Origin: Laguncularia racemosa
Lineage: Eukaryota; Streptophyta; Magnoliopsida; Myrtales; Combretaceae
Length of the DNA stretch: 64,000 nt
Reading direction: 5' to 3'
Assembly: GCA_037954665.1 (NCBI GenBank)
Contig: JBBMOL010000012.1
Coordinates: 8,308,001 to 8,372,000, forward strand
Part shown: piece after piece, positions 22,895 to 33,835 of the stretch
How the letters are laid out: the number at the start of each line of letters is the position of its first letter
Position numbering within the stretch: the first letter of the stretch is position 1
Made by a program: the position numbers and the translations under genes
Notes under the pieces: generated by a model
The model's database searches: none
The model's input: the letters and a program-made list of their open reading frames with translations, nothing else
Told to the model about the DNA's origin: nothing

Positions 22895-24045
22895 ATAAAG
22901 GATTCATTAGGGATAGTATGAGTCCATGTGCTGTCCCAACACTGTTGACGCCCAAGAAGGATGGGAGTTGGAGGATGTGTGTGGATAGCCGTGTGATCAA
23001 CAAAATCACAATTGGGTATAAATTCCCAATTCCTCGCATTGAGGATATGTTGGATAGGTTGAGTGGAGCGGTAATCTTCTCAAAAGTGGATCTTAGAAGT
23101 AGGTATCATCAGATTCGGGTCAGACCTAGGGATGAGTGGAAGACCGCTTTCAAGACAAAGGAAGGGTTGTACGAATGGTTGGTTATGCCATTCGGCCTCA
23201 GCAACGCACCGAGTACCTTCATGCGCGTGATGAATCAGGTACTTAAAGCATTCATAGGTCGATTCGTAGTTATATACTTTGATGACATCCTGATATATAG
23301 CAAGACTAAGGGTGAGCATCTAGTGCACTTGAAGAATGTATTGACTGTGCTGAAAGAGAATAAGCTCTATGCTAATCTCAAAAAGTGCATATTTATGTCA
23401 CAAAAAATGTTGTTCTTAGGTTTTGTAGTGAGTGGTGAGGGTATCACAGTGGATGAGGATAAGGTGAGGGCCATTAGAGATTGGCCTACTCCCAAGACCA
23501 TTACCGAGTTGAGAAGCTTTCTGGGGTTGGCAGGATTCTATAGGCGTTTCATACGGCATTTTAGTACGGTTGCTGCCCCATTGACTGAGTGCTCAAAGAA
23601 AGGGAAGTTTCATTGAGATGGGGAAGCCGAGTTTAGATTTGCGGTGCTCAAAGAGAGATTGTGTAGTGCGTCGGTGTTGGCCTTACCGAACTTTGACAAA
23701 CTATTTGAGGTCGACTGTGATACCAGTGGCGTAGGTATTGGCGCTGTGCTATCTCAGGAGAAGAGATCGGTGGCCTTCCATAGTGAGAAGCTCTGTGAAG
23801 CCAAGAGAAATTGGTCCACTTACGATAAAGAATTCTATTTTGTGGTCAGAGCTCTGAGGATATGGGAGCACTACTTAGTTGGAAAAGAGTTTGTCCTATA
23901 CTCAGATTGTGTCGCCTTGAAACACCTGAGTAATTAGACCCACATCTGCAAAGATATGCATGCCAGATGGATACAATTTCTACAAAATTTTCCATTTTGT
24001 CTGATGCACAAATCTAGGGTCCAGAATAAGGTGGCAAATGCATTA
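22895..24045 (+). pseudogene. Reverse transcriptase and RNase H of the nested gypsy element
   Basis: RT motifs appear in order: SPCAVPTLLTPKKDGSWRMC, IEDMLDRLSGAVIFSKVDLR, YHQIRVRPRDEWKTAFKTKE, YEWLVMPFGLSNAPSTFMRV, and the YFDD active site in RFVVIYFDDILIYSKT. The junction RSFLGLAGFYRRFIRHFST is followed by RNase H with FEVDCDTSGVGIGAVLSQ, YDKEFYFVVRALRIWEHYL and ANALSRR. Stops at 23614 (Trp site) and 23935 (Gln site) lie in the same frame. Confidence 0.92.
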
Positions 24046-25381
24046 AGTAGAAGGGCGGATCTATTGGTCACCATGAGGGCTGAAGTGGTAGGCTTTGAGC
24101 AACTGAAGGAATTGTATGAAGAAGATGCAGATTTCGGAGCTATATGGAGAAAATGTACCAATCAAGAACCCAATGATAGTTACTACATCCTAGAGGGTTA
24201 CTTAATGAGGGGTAACCAACTTTGTATTCTTGAATCCTCCTTGAGGGAGAAATTGATTAGGGACCTACATGGAGGGGGCTTAGCCAGACATCTGGGGTGT
24301 GACAAGACACTAGCAGTAGTGGCTGCAAGATACCATTGGCTTCAGTTGAGAAGGGATGTAGGGCGAATCATGCAACGGTGTTACATCTGTCAGACATCTA
24401 AAGGACATTATCAGAATATTGGGCTGTACATTCCGCTACCAATACCTAAAAATATCTAGGAAGATCTATCCATGGACTTCGTGTTAAGTTTGCTTTGTAC
24501 CCAACGAGGTGTTGACACTATTTTTGTGGTTGTAGTGTGGTTGTAGACAGGTTCTCCAAGATGACTCACTTCATTCCTTGCAGGAAGACGGCTGATGCAC
24601 AAGGCATTGCCAAGCTATTCTTTAAGGAGGTGGTTAGGTTTCACGGGGTTCCTAAGTCAATCACTTTTGATAGAGACACCTGGTTTCTTAGCCATTTCTG
24701 GAGGACGCTATGGTACATGTTTAATTCTTCCCTCAACTTTAGCAGCATAGCCCACCCTCAAACCGATGGGCAGACAGAGGTGACGAATAGGACCCTTGGA
24801 AATTTGATACGAAGCATCTGTGGAGAGAAACCGAAACAATGGGACATGGCACTTTCTCAAGCTGAGTTTGCTTATAATAATTCCATCCATAGAACTACTA
24901 GGAAATCACCTTTTTCAGTGGTTTATACCAAAGCGCCGTCTCACGCCTTGGATTTGGCTTCCTTACCCAAGGGTGTTGAAACCAATTTTACTGCTAAACA
25001 CTTGGCAGAACAATACCACACGGTGGTATTGAGAGGGTTAATGAGCAGTATAAGAAAGCCGCAGACAAGCATCGGAGGAAGAAATTGTTCGAGGTGGGAG
25101 ATCAAGTGATGGTGTTCTTAAGGAAGGAACGCTTTCCCGTGGGTACATATAGCAAGTGGCAACCAAAGAAGTATGGGCCCTACAATATTGTCACCAAGAT
25201 CAATGACAATGCCTATGTGGTTGGGCTCCCGGAAAGCATGAAAATCTCCAAAACCTTCAATGTAGTTGACTTGTCCCCATTCTACACGGATGACGAACCC
25301 CTTTATCCAGAAGAGAACTCGGGGTCGAGTTCTTCATTAGTGGGAGAGAATGATGAAGATATCGTAGTTGACACGGGTTGA
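24046..25381 (+). pseudogene. Integrase of the nested gypsy element
   Basis: The HHCC finger is at 24268-24410 (HLGCDKTLAV..., RCYICQTSKG). A TAG at 24457 replaces a Trp. The core has SMDFVLS, an 11-bp tandem duplication at 24525-24546 that shifts the frame, then DRFSKMTHFIPCRKTADAQG, ITFDRDTWFLSHFWRTLW and QTEVTNRTLGNLI, so the acidic triad positions are visible. A further shift near 25045-25085 precedes the C-terminal FEVGDQVMVFLRKERFPVGT and INDNAYVVGLPESMKISKTF. The last codons reach the 3' LTR. I see no classic chromodomain. Confidence 0.9.
25342..25350 (+). other. Polypurine tract of the nested gypsy element
   Basis: GGGAGAGAA ends exactly where the 3' LTR (TGATGAAG) begins. Confidence 0.75.
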
Positions 25382-25995
25382 TACGGGCGTGTCTATTACA
25401 AGCACGGTTGTGTATGATGTCAGGGAGCTTCCAGAAACACACACGACTGCACGCAAGGCCAGAAGGCACGACTGTGTGATATACTGGGATGATTTCCAGA
25501 AACACATACGGCTGCACGCACGGCCAGAAGGCACGGCCGTGTGATATACCAGGATGATTTCCAGAAATGTACACGGCCAGGAGACACGACTGTGTATTCT
25601 GTCAGGATCTCACCCAAAAACATGCACGGTCTCCATATACGATCAGGGGACACGACCATGTATTATGTCAGAAATATTCCCAGAAGCTTACACGGCCTAA
25701 ATGCACGGCCGTGCACATGCCAGATGACGGAAGTGTATACTTATATTCATTTCCACGTGTACATATTTATTTCCCTTTTTACATGTTTACCTGAGGAGTA
25801 TAAATAGATATTAGGTCATTTTAAGGTTACGCATTATTCAATATTATATACACACTTTTTAGAGACGAGTTTCTCTGTGTTTTTCGATTGTGTGCAATCG
25901 AAACTTATCAAAGAATAAACTCAAATTCCTCTTTTTTTATTCTAGAGTTCCAATCTTAGAATTGGTCTCGGGTTTACGCTTTCCTCGCTACGTCA
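25351..25995 (+). repeat. 3' LTR of the nested gypsy element
   Basis: It begins TGATGAAGATATC and ends GCTACGTCA. It differs from the 5' LTR by scattered, mostly C/T and G/A changes and one 12-bp gap. The 65-bp internal repeats with CACGGCC and GGCCGTG are at about 25425-25570. Frames on both strands at 25257-25807 are shadows. Confidence 0.9.
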
Positions 25996-25999
25996 GTAC
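25996..25999. repeat. Right target-site duplication of the nested gypsy element
   Basis: GTAC matches 20082-20085. The Tat element sequence resumes here. Confidence 0.7.
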
Positions 26000-26179
26000 C
26001 CTAGTCCAAACATCCTTTACTATCCCTCCTTGAACCGATGCCCTTCCTTGCTCATGACCATACTCACTTCATTGAACATTTGGAGCCCCAGATCTTTAGG
26101 ACCGTTTTCCCTGATGTAGGGTATAGTAGTTTCTTTATGGATAGCATAGTCCTATTCTCCCAATGCGGTGATGATCTAT

Positions 26180-26960
26180 CCATTTGCTATGAACTTGACC
26201 TTCTAATGGAGGCTTGAGGGTATGGGTCCAATAGTGTGAATTAATGGCCTTTCTAGTAGTAGATTTAAAAGACCTTGGAATGTCGAGGACTTGGAATGAG
26301 ATGCGGAACATTTAGGGACCAATCTCCACTGGTAGGAAGATTCCCCCCACTATCTACCTCTCAGATCCATCGAAGGCACTAACCACTGTTGAGCTTAGCT
26401 TGATGTTACTCATATCGACTCCCAGTAGGTTAAGGGTGGCCAAAGGGCACACATTGAGAGAAGATCTATTTTCTATGAGTACTCTAGAGACGATTAGGTC
26501 ATTGCATTTTATCACTATAAACAGTGGTTTTGTGTGTTAGTCTTCATCCTCTCCAAGTTCCTCGGGAGAGAACGATATTTGATCCATGGTGAAGATCAAA
26601 TCTGCTACATGGCTTAGTTTCTTTGTTGCAATGCCTTCTGATACCATAACCTGTTTGAATACTCTGAACAGTGCTTCCTGGTGAGGCTTGGATGTTGTAT
26701 GAAAGCCCATGAGTGATATCTAGGTTGGAACTTTATTAAGTTGTTCCATGGTTTGGTATTCACTTGCCTTAATCATCTTCGTGAATGTAGGGAGCTCCTC
26801 TCCTTCTTCCTTCTCTACTTCAGTGCTAGGCTCTTCAGCTGAGATCTTGTACTTAGGATCATAAATTCTCCTAGAACGAGTGATTCCTCCTATAATAGGA
26901 GACTTTTCCTAATTAAGGGCCCGATAGTCAAATGTTGCCGCCTTATACTTCTCTAAGGGT
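26180..26960 (-). pseudogene. Tat/Ogre-type protease region
   Basis: On the minus strand, KKKYVFNVPIPLEKYKAATF and IIGGITRSRRIYDPKY (the MTRSGRVY-like box upstream of Tat proteases) precede HTKPLFIVIKCNDLIVSRVL, IENRSSLNVCPLATLNLLGV, IKLSSTVVSAFDGSER and PVEIGP.MFRISFQVLDIP. The usual D-N-G-S-S active site reads E-N-R-S-S, so the catalytic Asp is lost. In-frame stops confirm decay. In the intact element it lay directly upstream of the RT, from which the nested element now separates it. Confidence 0.8.
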
Positions 26961-28225
26961 ATTGGGACATTGAATACGTATTTCTTCTTTGGAATTTTCA
27001 CCTCAGTAGCTTATCCTTCATAGCATTTTATGACTATCGGCTTTGGTCCAATCTAATCATGTTCATAGACTCATCTTTCTTCCTTAGTGGGTTGTCTTCT
27101 TTTTCAAATTCGGCTCCCCATCCACTAGGCGGCCCATACTCGGTTGAGGTGAAGGAGTAATTCACTAGGTACTCAAACCTCCCATGTAACTCGCCTAGGG
27201 TATCAACCGTCAGGTCTTTGGCTAACCACCTCTTGTTGATTTATGACTTGGGAGCTTTATTTGAGACTTGGCACGAGCGACTTTCTTGCTACATTGTTAT
27301 CTTTACCTATTTTGGAGACTCTTTTGATTTGGAGTCCGACTCTTCGAATGCAATCATGTTGACGATAAGCTTGTGGTTAGGTAGTGGGTTAATGTTGACA
27401 TTGGATGTCGGTGCATTGACAAAATCCAACTGCACTATCCCGGCTGGATTTTGTTTCAGAGCCTCCAACATCTGTCTATAGAATGCCCTTTGAGACTCGA
27501 GTCAAATTTTCTTAGCTTGTACCAATCGTTGGGGATCTTAAAGTTGATCAAATTGTCTGCTTGTAATTGAGCAAAGACTTGGCTGAGCAGGATCGGTATT
27601 GGAGTGAATAATATTTTGACCCTAGTAGCCTAGGTTTGATTCATCAATGATTGCTAGATTAGGGCATTCGTAGTCTAGAATGTCACATGAGACCTAACCT
27701 TATCAACCCTGCTGGAATTAATCGCGTTGACGATAGATTCCTTGGCTTTATTACCTCCCACGGGCCTTAGAGATGATGCAACTCTAGGATGGTCGATTGT
27801 TTGGAGTCACCCAGACGTGATGGCATTCTTTATTCGGCACCCTGCTGCTACTACCTCTACGAAACTAGATGACATTTAGCCCATCAAATGTATGAAGTAA
27901 GTCTTCTCCAAAAGTGTTGACAAAGATGAATGTTAACTCTTTTTTTTTAAATCAAGGTTGTTACCTTGGTAACTTAAGCCCTCCAGTGTTGAGCGTACTC
28001 TTTGAAGGATTCACTAAGTTTCTTTCGGAGGCTTCCCAAATCCATTACCAAAGGGACAACTTCGATGTTGAATTTGTATTGCTCATAGAATGCCCGAGAA
28101 AGTCTTTTCCAAGTGTTGACTTGGTTGAAGTCCAAATGTGCATACCAGACAAGGGTAGGACCTATGAGGTTATCTTAGAAGGTTTGCACCATGAGTTGGT
28201 CATATTGTGTAAACTCTAATCTCTG
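26961..28225 (-). pseudogene. Tat/Ogre-type Gag
   Basis: From 28225 leftward the minus strand gives EFTQYDQLMVQTF, VWYAHLDFNQVNTWKRLSRA, FYEQYKFNIEV and KLSESFKEYAQHWRA, the ordered Gag core of Tat/Ogre elements. Further left, IVQLDFVNAPTSNVNINPLP followed by NHKLIVNMIAFEESDSKSKE matches the proline-rich linker (NPLPNH) before the protease. Stops and shifts are frequent. The N-terminal Gag and 5' LTR are missing; copia sequence begins at about 28480. Confidence 0.75.
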
Positions 28226-28479
28226 TATTCTTTGGAGCATTTTCCAAATTCTCTATGTTCTCTAGAGCATTTTCTAAGTTCTTCTTTGAATCAAATATTG
28301 GCTAACTCGCCAAATGCTCTAAATTGCTTTAGATGACATGGTGATAATTGAAAGCTACTCTAAGGACTTGAAGCTAATAAATTGGTGTTTAAGTTACTTG
28401 ATTTAGATGTTAGAGAAGGCTTTGAATCTCACCGAGGCACTAAAGGTTTGGCTACCATGGATTGAGGGCTCATAGAGAT

Positions 28480-30180
28480 GTGTATAGGATGAAGATCTAA
28501 TATCAAAGGTATCTCTTCTTGATTGTGTGACAACTTATGCTTCCCTTGAATTAAAGCACCAAAATATGGTTTATTTTTAAGAAATATAGTATTAGTTGTG
28601 GAATAGGCCTACTTTTTTGAAGGATAATAGCACTTATATCCCTTTTGTGATGAGGAGCCAACTAAGACACATTTAAGTTATCGAGACTTCAGTTTTATGT
28701 TTGTTTGGTATATTGTTTAGAATATAAACAATACAACTAAACACCTTAAGAGGGAGTTAATTGCAGAGATGGACATGTAGATATGACTTAAGGAGAATAC
28801 TAATTGGAGTTTTAAAGTTGAGAACTTCGGGGAAAATCTAATTGATGGGATAAGTTGTTGATAAGACTACATCACCCTATAGATAGTTCTAAACATTATA
28901 AGTAAATATTAGAGATCTAGCAACTTCAAGTGAAAGAATATTCTTACACTTTGCAACTCCATTTTTGTTGAGGAGTGTAAGGACATAAACTTTGGTTCAC
29001 AATCCCATTTTCATTTGGATAATTACCAAAATCAATCAAGAAGTACTCTCTCCCATTATCAATGCAAAGGATTTTGATGTTTTCTTGAAACACATTAGAA
29101 ACAAGTTGTGAACTTATTGAAACAAAATGCACAAATCAAGTTTCCCTTGTATAAGAAACATCTATCAAATTCATGAGTGATCATTAGTAAAAGTCGCAAA
29201 CAACTTTTGTCTATCATTAGTAGGGAATTAAGAGAGCCCCCAAATGCCATTATATATAAATTGAAAATGGTTTAGTAGGCTTATAAGGATGAATACAATA
29301 GGAACTCTTAGATAACTTTGCCATGATGTAGTATTCACAATGAAAATCACTAATTCTTTTATTTTGGAATAAGTTTGGGAACATACGATTCATATATAAG
29401 AAATTAGGATGGCAAAGACATTTATACCATAACATAACATTTGAATTACAAGACACCAACACTATAGGCTTAGATTCTAACACTAAGGACTTAGACTCTA
29501 ATTTAGCTATAAACTTAAGACTTCCCCTAGAGATATAATATATGTCATTTAGTCCCTTAGCACTACCAATCATCTTCCCTAAATGTTGGTCCTACAAAAC
29601 ACAACAAGTTGTAGAGAAATCACTCAACAATTCATATACTTGACTAGTTTACCAACCAACAACAAGTTATATAGTAATTTGGGAACAAATAAAGTGTCAA
29701 TCGACTTTAATGTTGCTATATTTACAATCCCTTTCCCTTTAGGCACAACATAATCTCCATTGGCCACAAAATTTTACTTAAGCCATTACACATAGTAAGT
29801 GAGTTGAACACATCCTTAGAGTTACATATATGGTTTGATGCCCCTATATCAATTATTTAATAGTTACATCCTAGACCTTGAGTGAGTGACTAACACTTAC
29901 CCTTTTGTGTTGTAGCTATTGATAGAACTCACTACCCTTAATGTAAGTTGCATCGAGTTAGGTTTAACCTAAAAGTCTAATCAAGTATAAAACTTATGTC
30001 AAGAGTGGAATTTCCTATTAATTTCCTCTTCTACTAGTGCACTCTTTTGTCTCTATCTTTAATTGGTTAGGTTTCCCATTAAGTTTCCAACATGTATCCT
30101 TTATGTGGTTTGGTCGCTGATAGCGATTACACCATGACCTTTCTTTTGCTAACCCATCTCTTCCTATATCTATAGTTAAG
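28480..30180 (-). pseudogene. Ty1/copia fragment: Gag zinc knuckle, protease and integrase
   Basis: On the minus strand, from right to left: WCNRYQRPNHIKDTCWKLNG (zinc knuckle with WKLHGKP-type tail, 30170-30060), IIDIGASNHICNS (protease active site, DSG altered to DIG, near 29860), VPKLLYNLLLVGKLVKYMNC, the GAG-pre-integrase motif MLWYKCLCHPNFLYMNRMFP with a CX2C-type remnant, SIYI, then integrase ILCIDNGREYFLIDFGNY, ENGIVNQSLCPYTPQQ and, decayed, QKGYKCYYPSKK. No RT is present, so it is truncated on its 3' side. It abuts the Gag end of the Tat element and may have been inserted there. Confidence 0.85.
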
Positions 30181-31539
30181 GCTGAGCGAGATACGTTATT
30201 TTTCTTAAAAAGAAAAAAGAAAAAAGAAATTAGTGGTGTTACCCACCATCCTCAGGGGGTTACGCTAACCTCAAAGATGGTTGGTGACCATCCACAACAA
30301 TGGGTAGATTAAATGATCCACTTTCAAAAGTAGGTTATGACCTATCATATTTTTGTGGCCATTCTAGCCACACCAAAGCTAAGGGTTGGCTAGAAATATA
30401 TATATATATTTTTAATTTTACAGATTTTTCTATTTTCTAATATTTTTATTAATTTTGTTAATTAACATATATATATATTACAAAAATCAATATTATGTTT
30501 TCATGTTTATTTTAATGTTTTTATCATTTTAGATAATTAATATATATCTAATTATATTTTTTAAATAAAATATACTATAAATGCTAATGTGGCTATGACT
30601 TGGTGATTACATGTTATCATTTGTGTCACATTAGTATTTATATAAGCAAAAGTAGGGATGTAAGTGTTATGCTCTAAAAAAGTTGGATGTCGATAGTTTA
30701 CAAAGCTCATAGAGATGGTCATTATAATTTACCCTTTTTATTATGAAACATAAATACTAAAGTTTTTTATTATACTTATTTACCATTGAGAGAAATTTAA
30801 TGGAGCTTTTATTCTATTTGAAGACATCTACCATAATTTGTATCGAGGAGGGAAAGCATCCAAAACCACTACTAACTTAGTTGACTATCTAGGTAATTGT
30901 GGTGATAACAAGTAACCACCACTGGAATGCTCAATCCAGTGTTGATGGTTGCTTGTCATCATCGCCAACTAGATGGCTAACACAAAAAATGGTAAAAGAA
31001 TTATGATTTACTTTAAAATGATGTTTGTGGATTATCACAATAACAAAATTAGGCTTTAGAGATGGAAATTTTCCAATGGAGAATATCTATCTCTAATAAT
31101 ATTGATTAGCGACAAATTTATGATGAATTTGGGATGACATGTAAAAGACTTGTTTTTATAATTTTATTTGTTTTTGCAACAAAATCTAAAATGGATTACC
31201 AATGAATCTGTGAGGAATTTAATTCTATTGCAATTCCATCTTCTAATTCTATTGTAGGAAATGAAAAATTTTTGGTGCAATTTTTTTTTCAAATTCTATT
31301 GCAAATTTGACTCTAAATGTCAAAAATATAATCTTGACTTTTAGAAATGAAAATTTTCTACCTCAACACTATAACAATAAATGTTAGAAATTTGGCACTA
31401 TACATACATTTTAAAAAACCATTGCAATTTTTGGGTCAATAATTTTAAGTTGAAGGTGAAACATAATTTTTTTTATTAACATTAGAGGTAATACTTTCTA
31501 CATTTGATCAGTGCATGGCACCAACCATAGTAATTGGTA
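30181..31539. other. No gene seen; AT-rich intergenic sequence
   Basis: TA-rich runs (30395-30480) and scattered stops occur in all frames. I see no protein or terminal-repeat signal. Confidence 0.5.
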
Positions 31540-32210
31540 TGACTAGGAGTGAATAGGTATAAGGTGAATAGAATATGAGACTCTACTCTTACCATACCTC
31601 ATAAGGTATAAGTTCCCAAATATTGAAATAAGTACCTATCCTATAGCACCTTGAAACCACCTTAAAACTTATACCCTATAAAACCTATAAGATACAAGAT
31701 ACTTAATGGAATTTATAAATTTTGTCTTCCTTTTCTATAAATTTTAAGTTTATGTAATAATTTAAATGTAACTTTTATGTAATATTATAAATTCTTTATA
31801 TGCAAATCCTATAAAACCTATAGCAAAAATTGTGAAATTAAAAAAAAAGAAAAAAAAGGTAATTTTTCCTATCTTTGTTATTTGAAATTTTTGTGATGTT
31901 ACTATTTAGTGAATTAGAAAGAACAAAGGGAAAGAATAAAAAATATAAAGTTGAATAGAAAATTGAAAAGAATAAGGAAAAGAGAGAGAACTGACATTAG
32001 GTTAACCATAGGGTTATTAACTAATGAGCTTAGGATTCTTTTTTTTTTAACTAAAACATTTAATGGCATATATAAAAATATAATATTTTTATTAATTATT
32101 CATCTATTAATATTATTTTATAATTTTTAATAAAATAAATATAGAATATACTAAAACTTATACCTCATATACCTTAAAGTACAAGTATACTTATCTTTAT
32201 ACTAAGTAGT
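31540..32210. repeat. Interspersed repeat, first copy
   Basis: The segment aligns by eye along its whole length with 47575-48200. Shared landmarks include ATATTATAAATTCTTTATAT-like text, TTTGTGAAATTA, and TAGGGTTATTAACTAATGAG followed by CTTAGGATTC and a T tract. It has no coding frame. Its class is unknown; CCTATAG-type words like those in hAT ends occur in it. Confidence 0.6.
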
Positions 32211-33103
32211 ACTACATACATGCATTCTAGTTCCCCCATTCCCCAAATCATTGGAAAATGTAATTCCACTATAAATCACATAATTTTGTTGTAACACTAT
32301 GAATCTACAAATATTCTTAATTTTACTATAGAAATATTAAAGTTTTCAAAATCTTATAATTTTACCTTATCCTGTAATTCTAGTGTAAAATTGCCGATCA
32401 ACTCAAAATCTTTAATTTTGCTATATCTCATAATTATGTTGTAAGATTTCAATTTTACACAAAATCTCATAATATAAATCTTTTAGGAGGGTAATAGTTA
32501 TTTATGATCTGTATAGTTTATCATGCAGTTAAGTTGTAACTCTCGCTCCACCTCAATGATTCTTTTATTTTATTTTATTGGCTAGAACTCTATGATTCAA
32601 AATAAATTTTGTTAAGATCAATAGAACTACTCTGGTTTTTCTTTGAATTCATGAAATTCAGAGGAGATTCTTCCACAGCGTGCTTTTGTTCATCGGTCTT
32701 TAGTGTAGAACTGTACAACTACGAGGACCGCCATTCTTCACCTTGGACAAAAATTTATCGCAATTCTATCTCTAACTTTCACATAAATTTGAGAATTTAA
32801 AGTTTTTCTAGCTAGCTAGGGTGGCCATGAAGCTCCACAATATGACATTAAGGTGACGCTACTCCACGTTCTACACGCCTTGGAAATTAAAAAGGGTAGT
32901 CATGTAATGCGCTGGCAGCATAAATTAATGGATAGGATTACGTTACAAGTGGAATGATTGGTCTTTTCTGCTTTTATGTGGGCTAGAATAACTGAGATTG
33001 CTTGATGAAGTTATCATAGAATAAGAATAACATGGTTACCTAATGATTTCATCATACAAGGAAAGCACGGGCGTCCAACATTCCATGAAACCTATCTTTC
33101 TTT

Positions 33104-33111
33104 CTCCAACT
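33104..33111. repeat. Left target-site duplication of the hAT element
   Basis: CTCCAACT versus CTCCCACC on the right (37492-37499): six of eight bases match. The empty site in copy B reads CTCCCGCC at 59356-59363. Confidence 0.75.
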
Positions 33112-33379
33112 TAGGGATGTCAGTGGGATGGGTTTTGTCAAGTTCCCGACCCACCCGTCCCACTAAAAACCTTATAGGGTACTATCCTATAGGGTTTGGC
33201 ATAGGTTATGAGTTTTATTTTAAAAACCCGTAGTGGGACAAATATTAAACCCGTTGAGATCCCAAACCCGTTAACATATATATATAATATTGTTAATAAA
33301 TTATATTATTATATATTTAATAAAAATTTTAAGGGATTAAAAGAAAAAAAATACACACTAAGATAGTGAACAGTATAGT

Positions 33380-33835
33380 TCTCAAGACAAACACAAACAC
33401 AGCACAGCACAGCACACTGCACTGCACACTGAGCTGAAAGCTGAGAACCTGAGACACAGACACGACTTGAGGAGCAGCACTGCACTGCTCGGATCGGACA
33501 CGGACTGTGGACACAGTCACACTGACTCCACTCCCATACAATCTACAGCACAGCACAGACAGACACATAGAGACAGTGAGACCGAGACAACATACACACA
33601 TGTTACAGCACTTGAGCACTGTACAAACATGACTCGTTTTCACGTTTCACCACACAGACATAGTGACACACACCGAGCTACCGACCTACATCCACGACCA
33701 TGGTCCACTCCTAACTTACAGTCACGGTCCACTTCCACTATACATCTATGGTCCACCTCCACTCGAAATTTAATCTTACACCTCACAAATCATAATTCAC
33801 ACAGACACACACCGAAACACACACACTTTTGACGA
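33380..33835 (+). other. A/C-rich, T-poor stretch within the hAT 5' region
   Basis: The plus strand is dominated by CA, CAGCA and CACTG words with few T bases, in contrast to the AT-rich surroundings. Overlapping frames on both strands (33329-33643 and 33467-33832) are open only because of this composition; their products are low-complexity and match nothing known. It lies between the left inverted repeat and the transposase, where promoter and leader would be. Confidence 0.6.

Larger units (their letters stand above)
20086..25995 (+). mobile_element. Complete but dead Ty3/gypsy retrotransposon nested in the Tat element
   Basis: Two LTRs of about 658 and 645 bp flank a PBS, Gag, protease, RT, RNase H, integrase and PPT in that order, all on the plus strand. 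The target duplication GTAC is at 20082-20085 and 25996-25999. The LTR starts T(A)GATGAAGATATC, close to the TGATGAAGACATC start I associate with CRM-type chromoviruses. The integrase C-terminus (INDNAYVVGLPESMKISKTF) and the frame running to the LTR edge also fit a chromovirus without a classic chromodomain. The lineage is an inference. Multiple stops and frameshifts are present. Confidence 0.9.
12700..28225 (-). mobile_element. Tat/Ogre-type Ty3/gypsy retrotransposon, split by a nested element
   Basis: Reading right to left, the order is Gag, protease, [nested gypsy element 20086-25995], RT, RNase H, archaeal-like RNase H, integrase, tandem-repeat 3' region, PPT and 3' LTR. The second RNase H between the usual one and integrase is the hallmark of the Tat lineage. 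The 5' LTR is absent, and the Gag end abuts a copia fragment at 28480. Many stops and shifts make it non-functional. Confidence 0.85.

Noticed and set aside
27218..27481. 87-codon plus-strand frame
   Set aside because: It is the antisense shadow of the Tat Gag linker, which reads clearly on the minus strand.
32609..32800. 63-codon frame in copy A as a gene
   Set aside because: The matching part of copy B lacks most of it, and no domain is visible.
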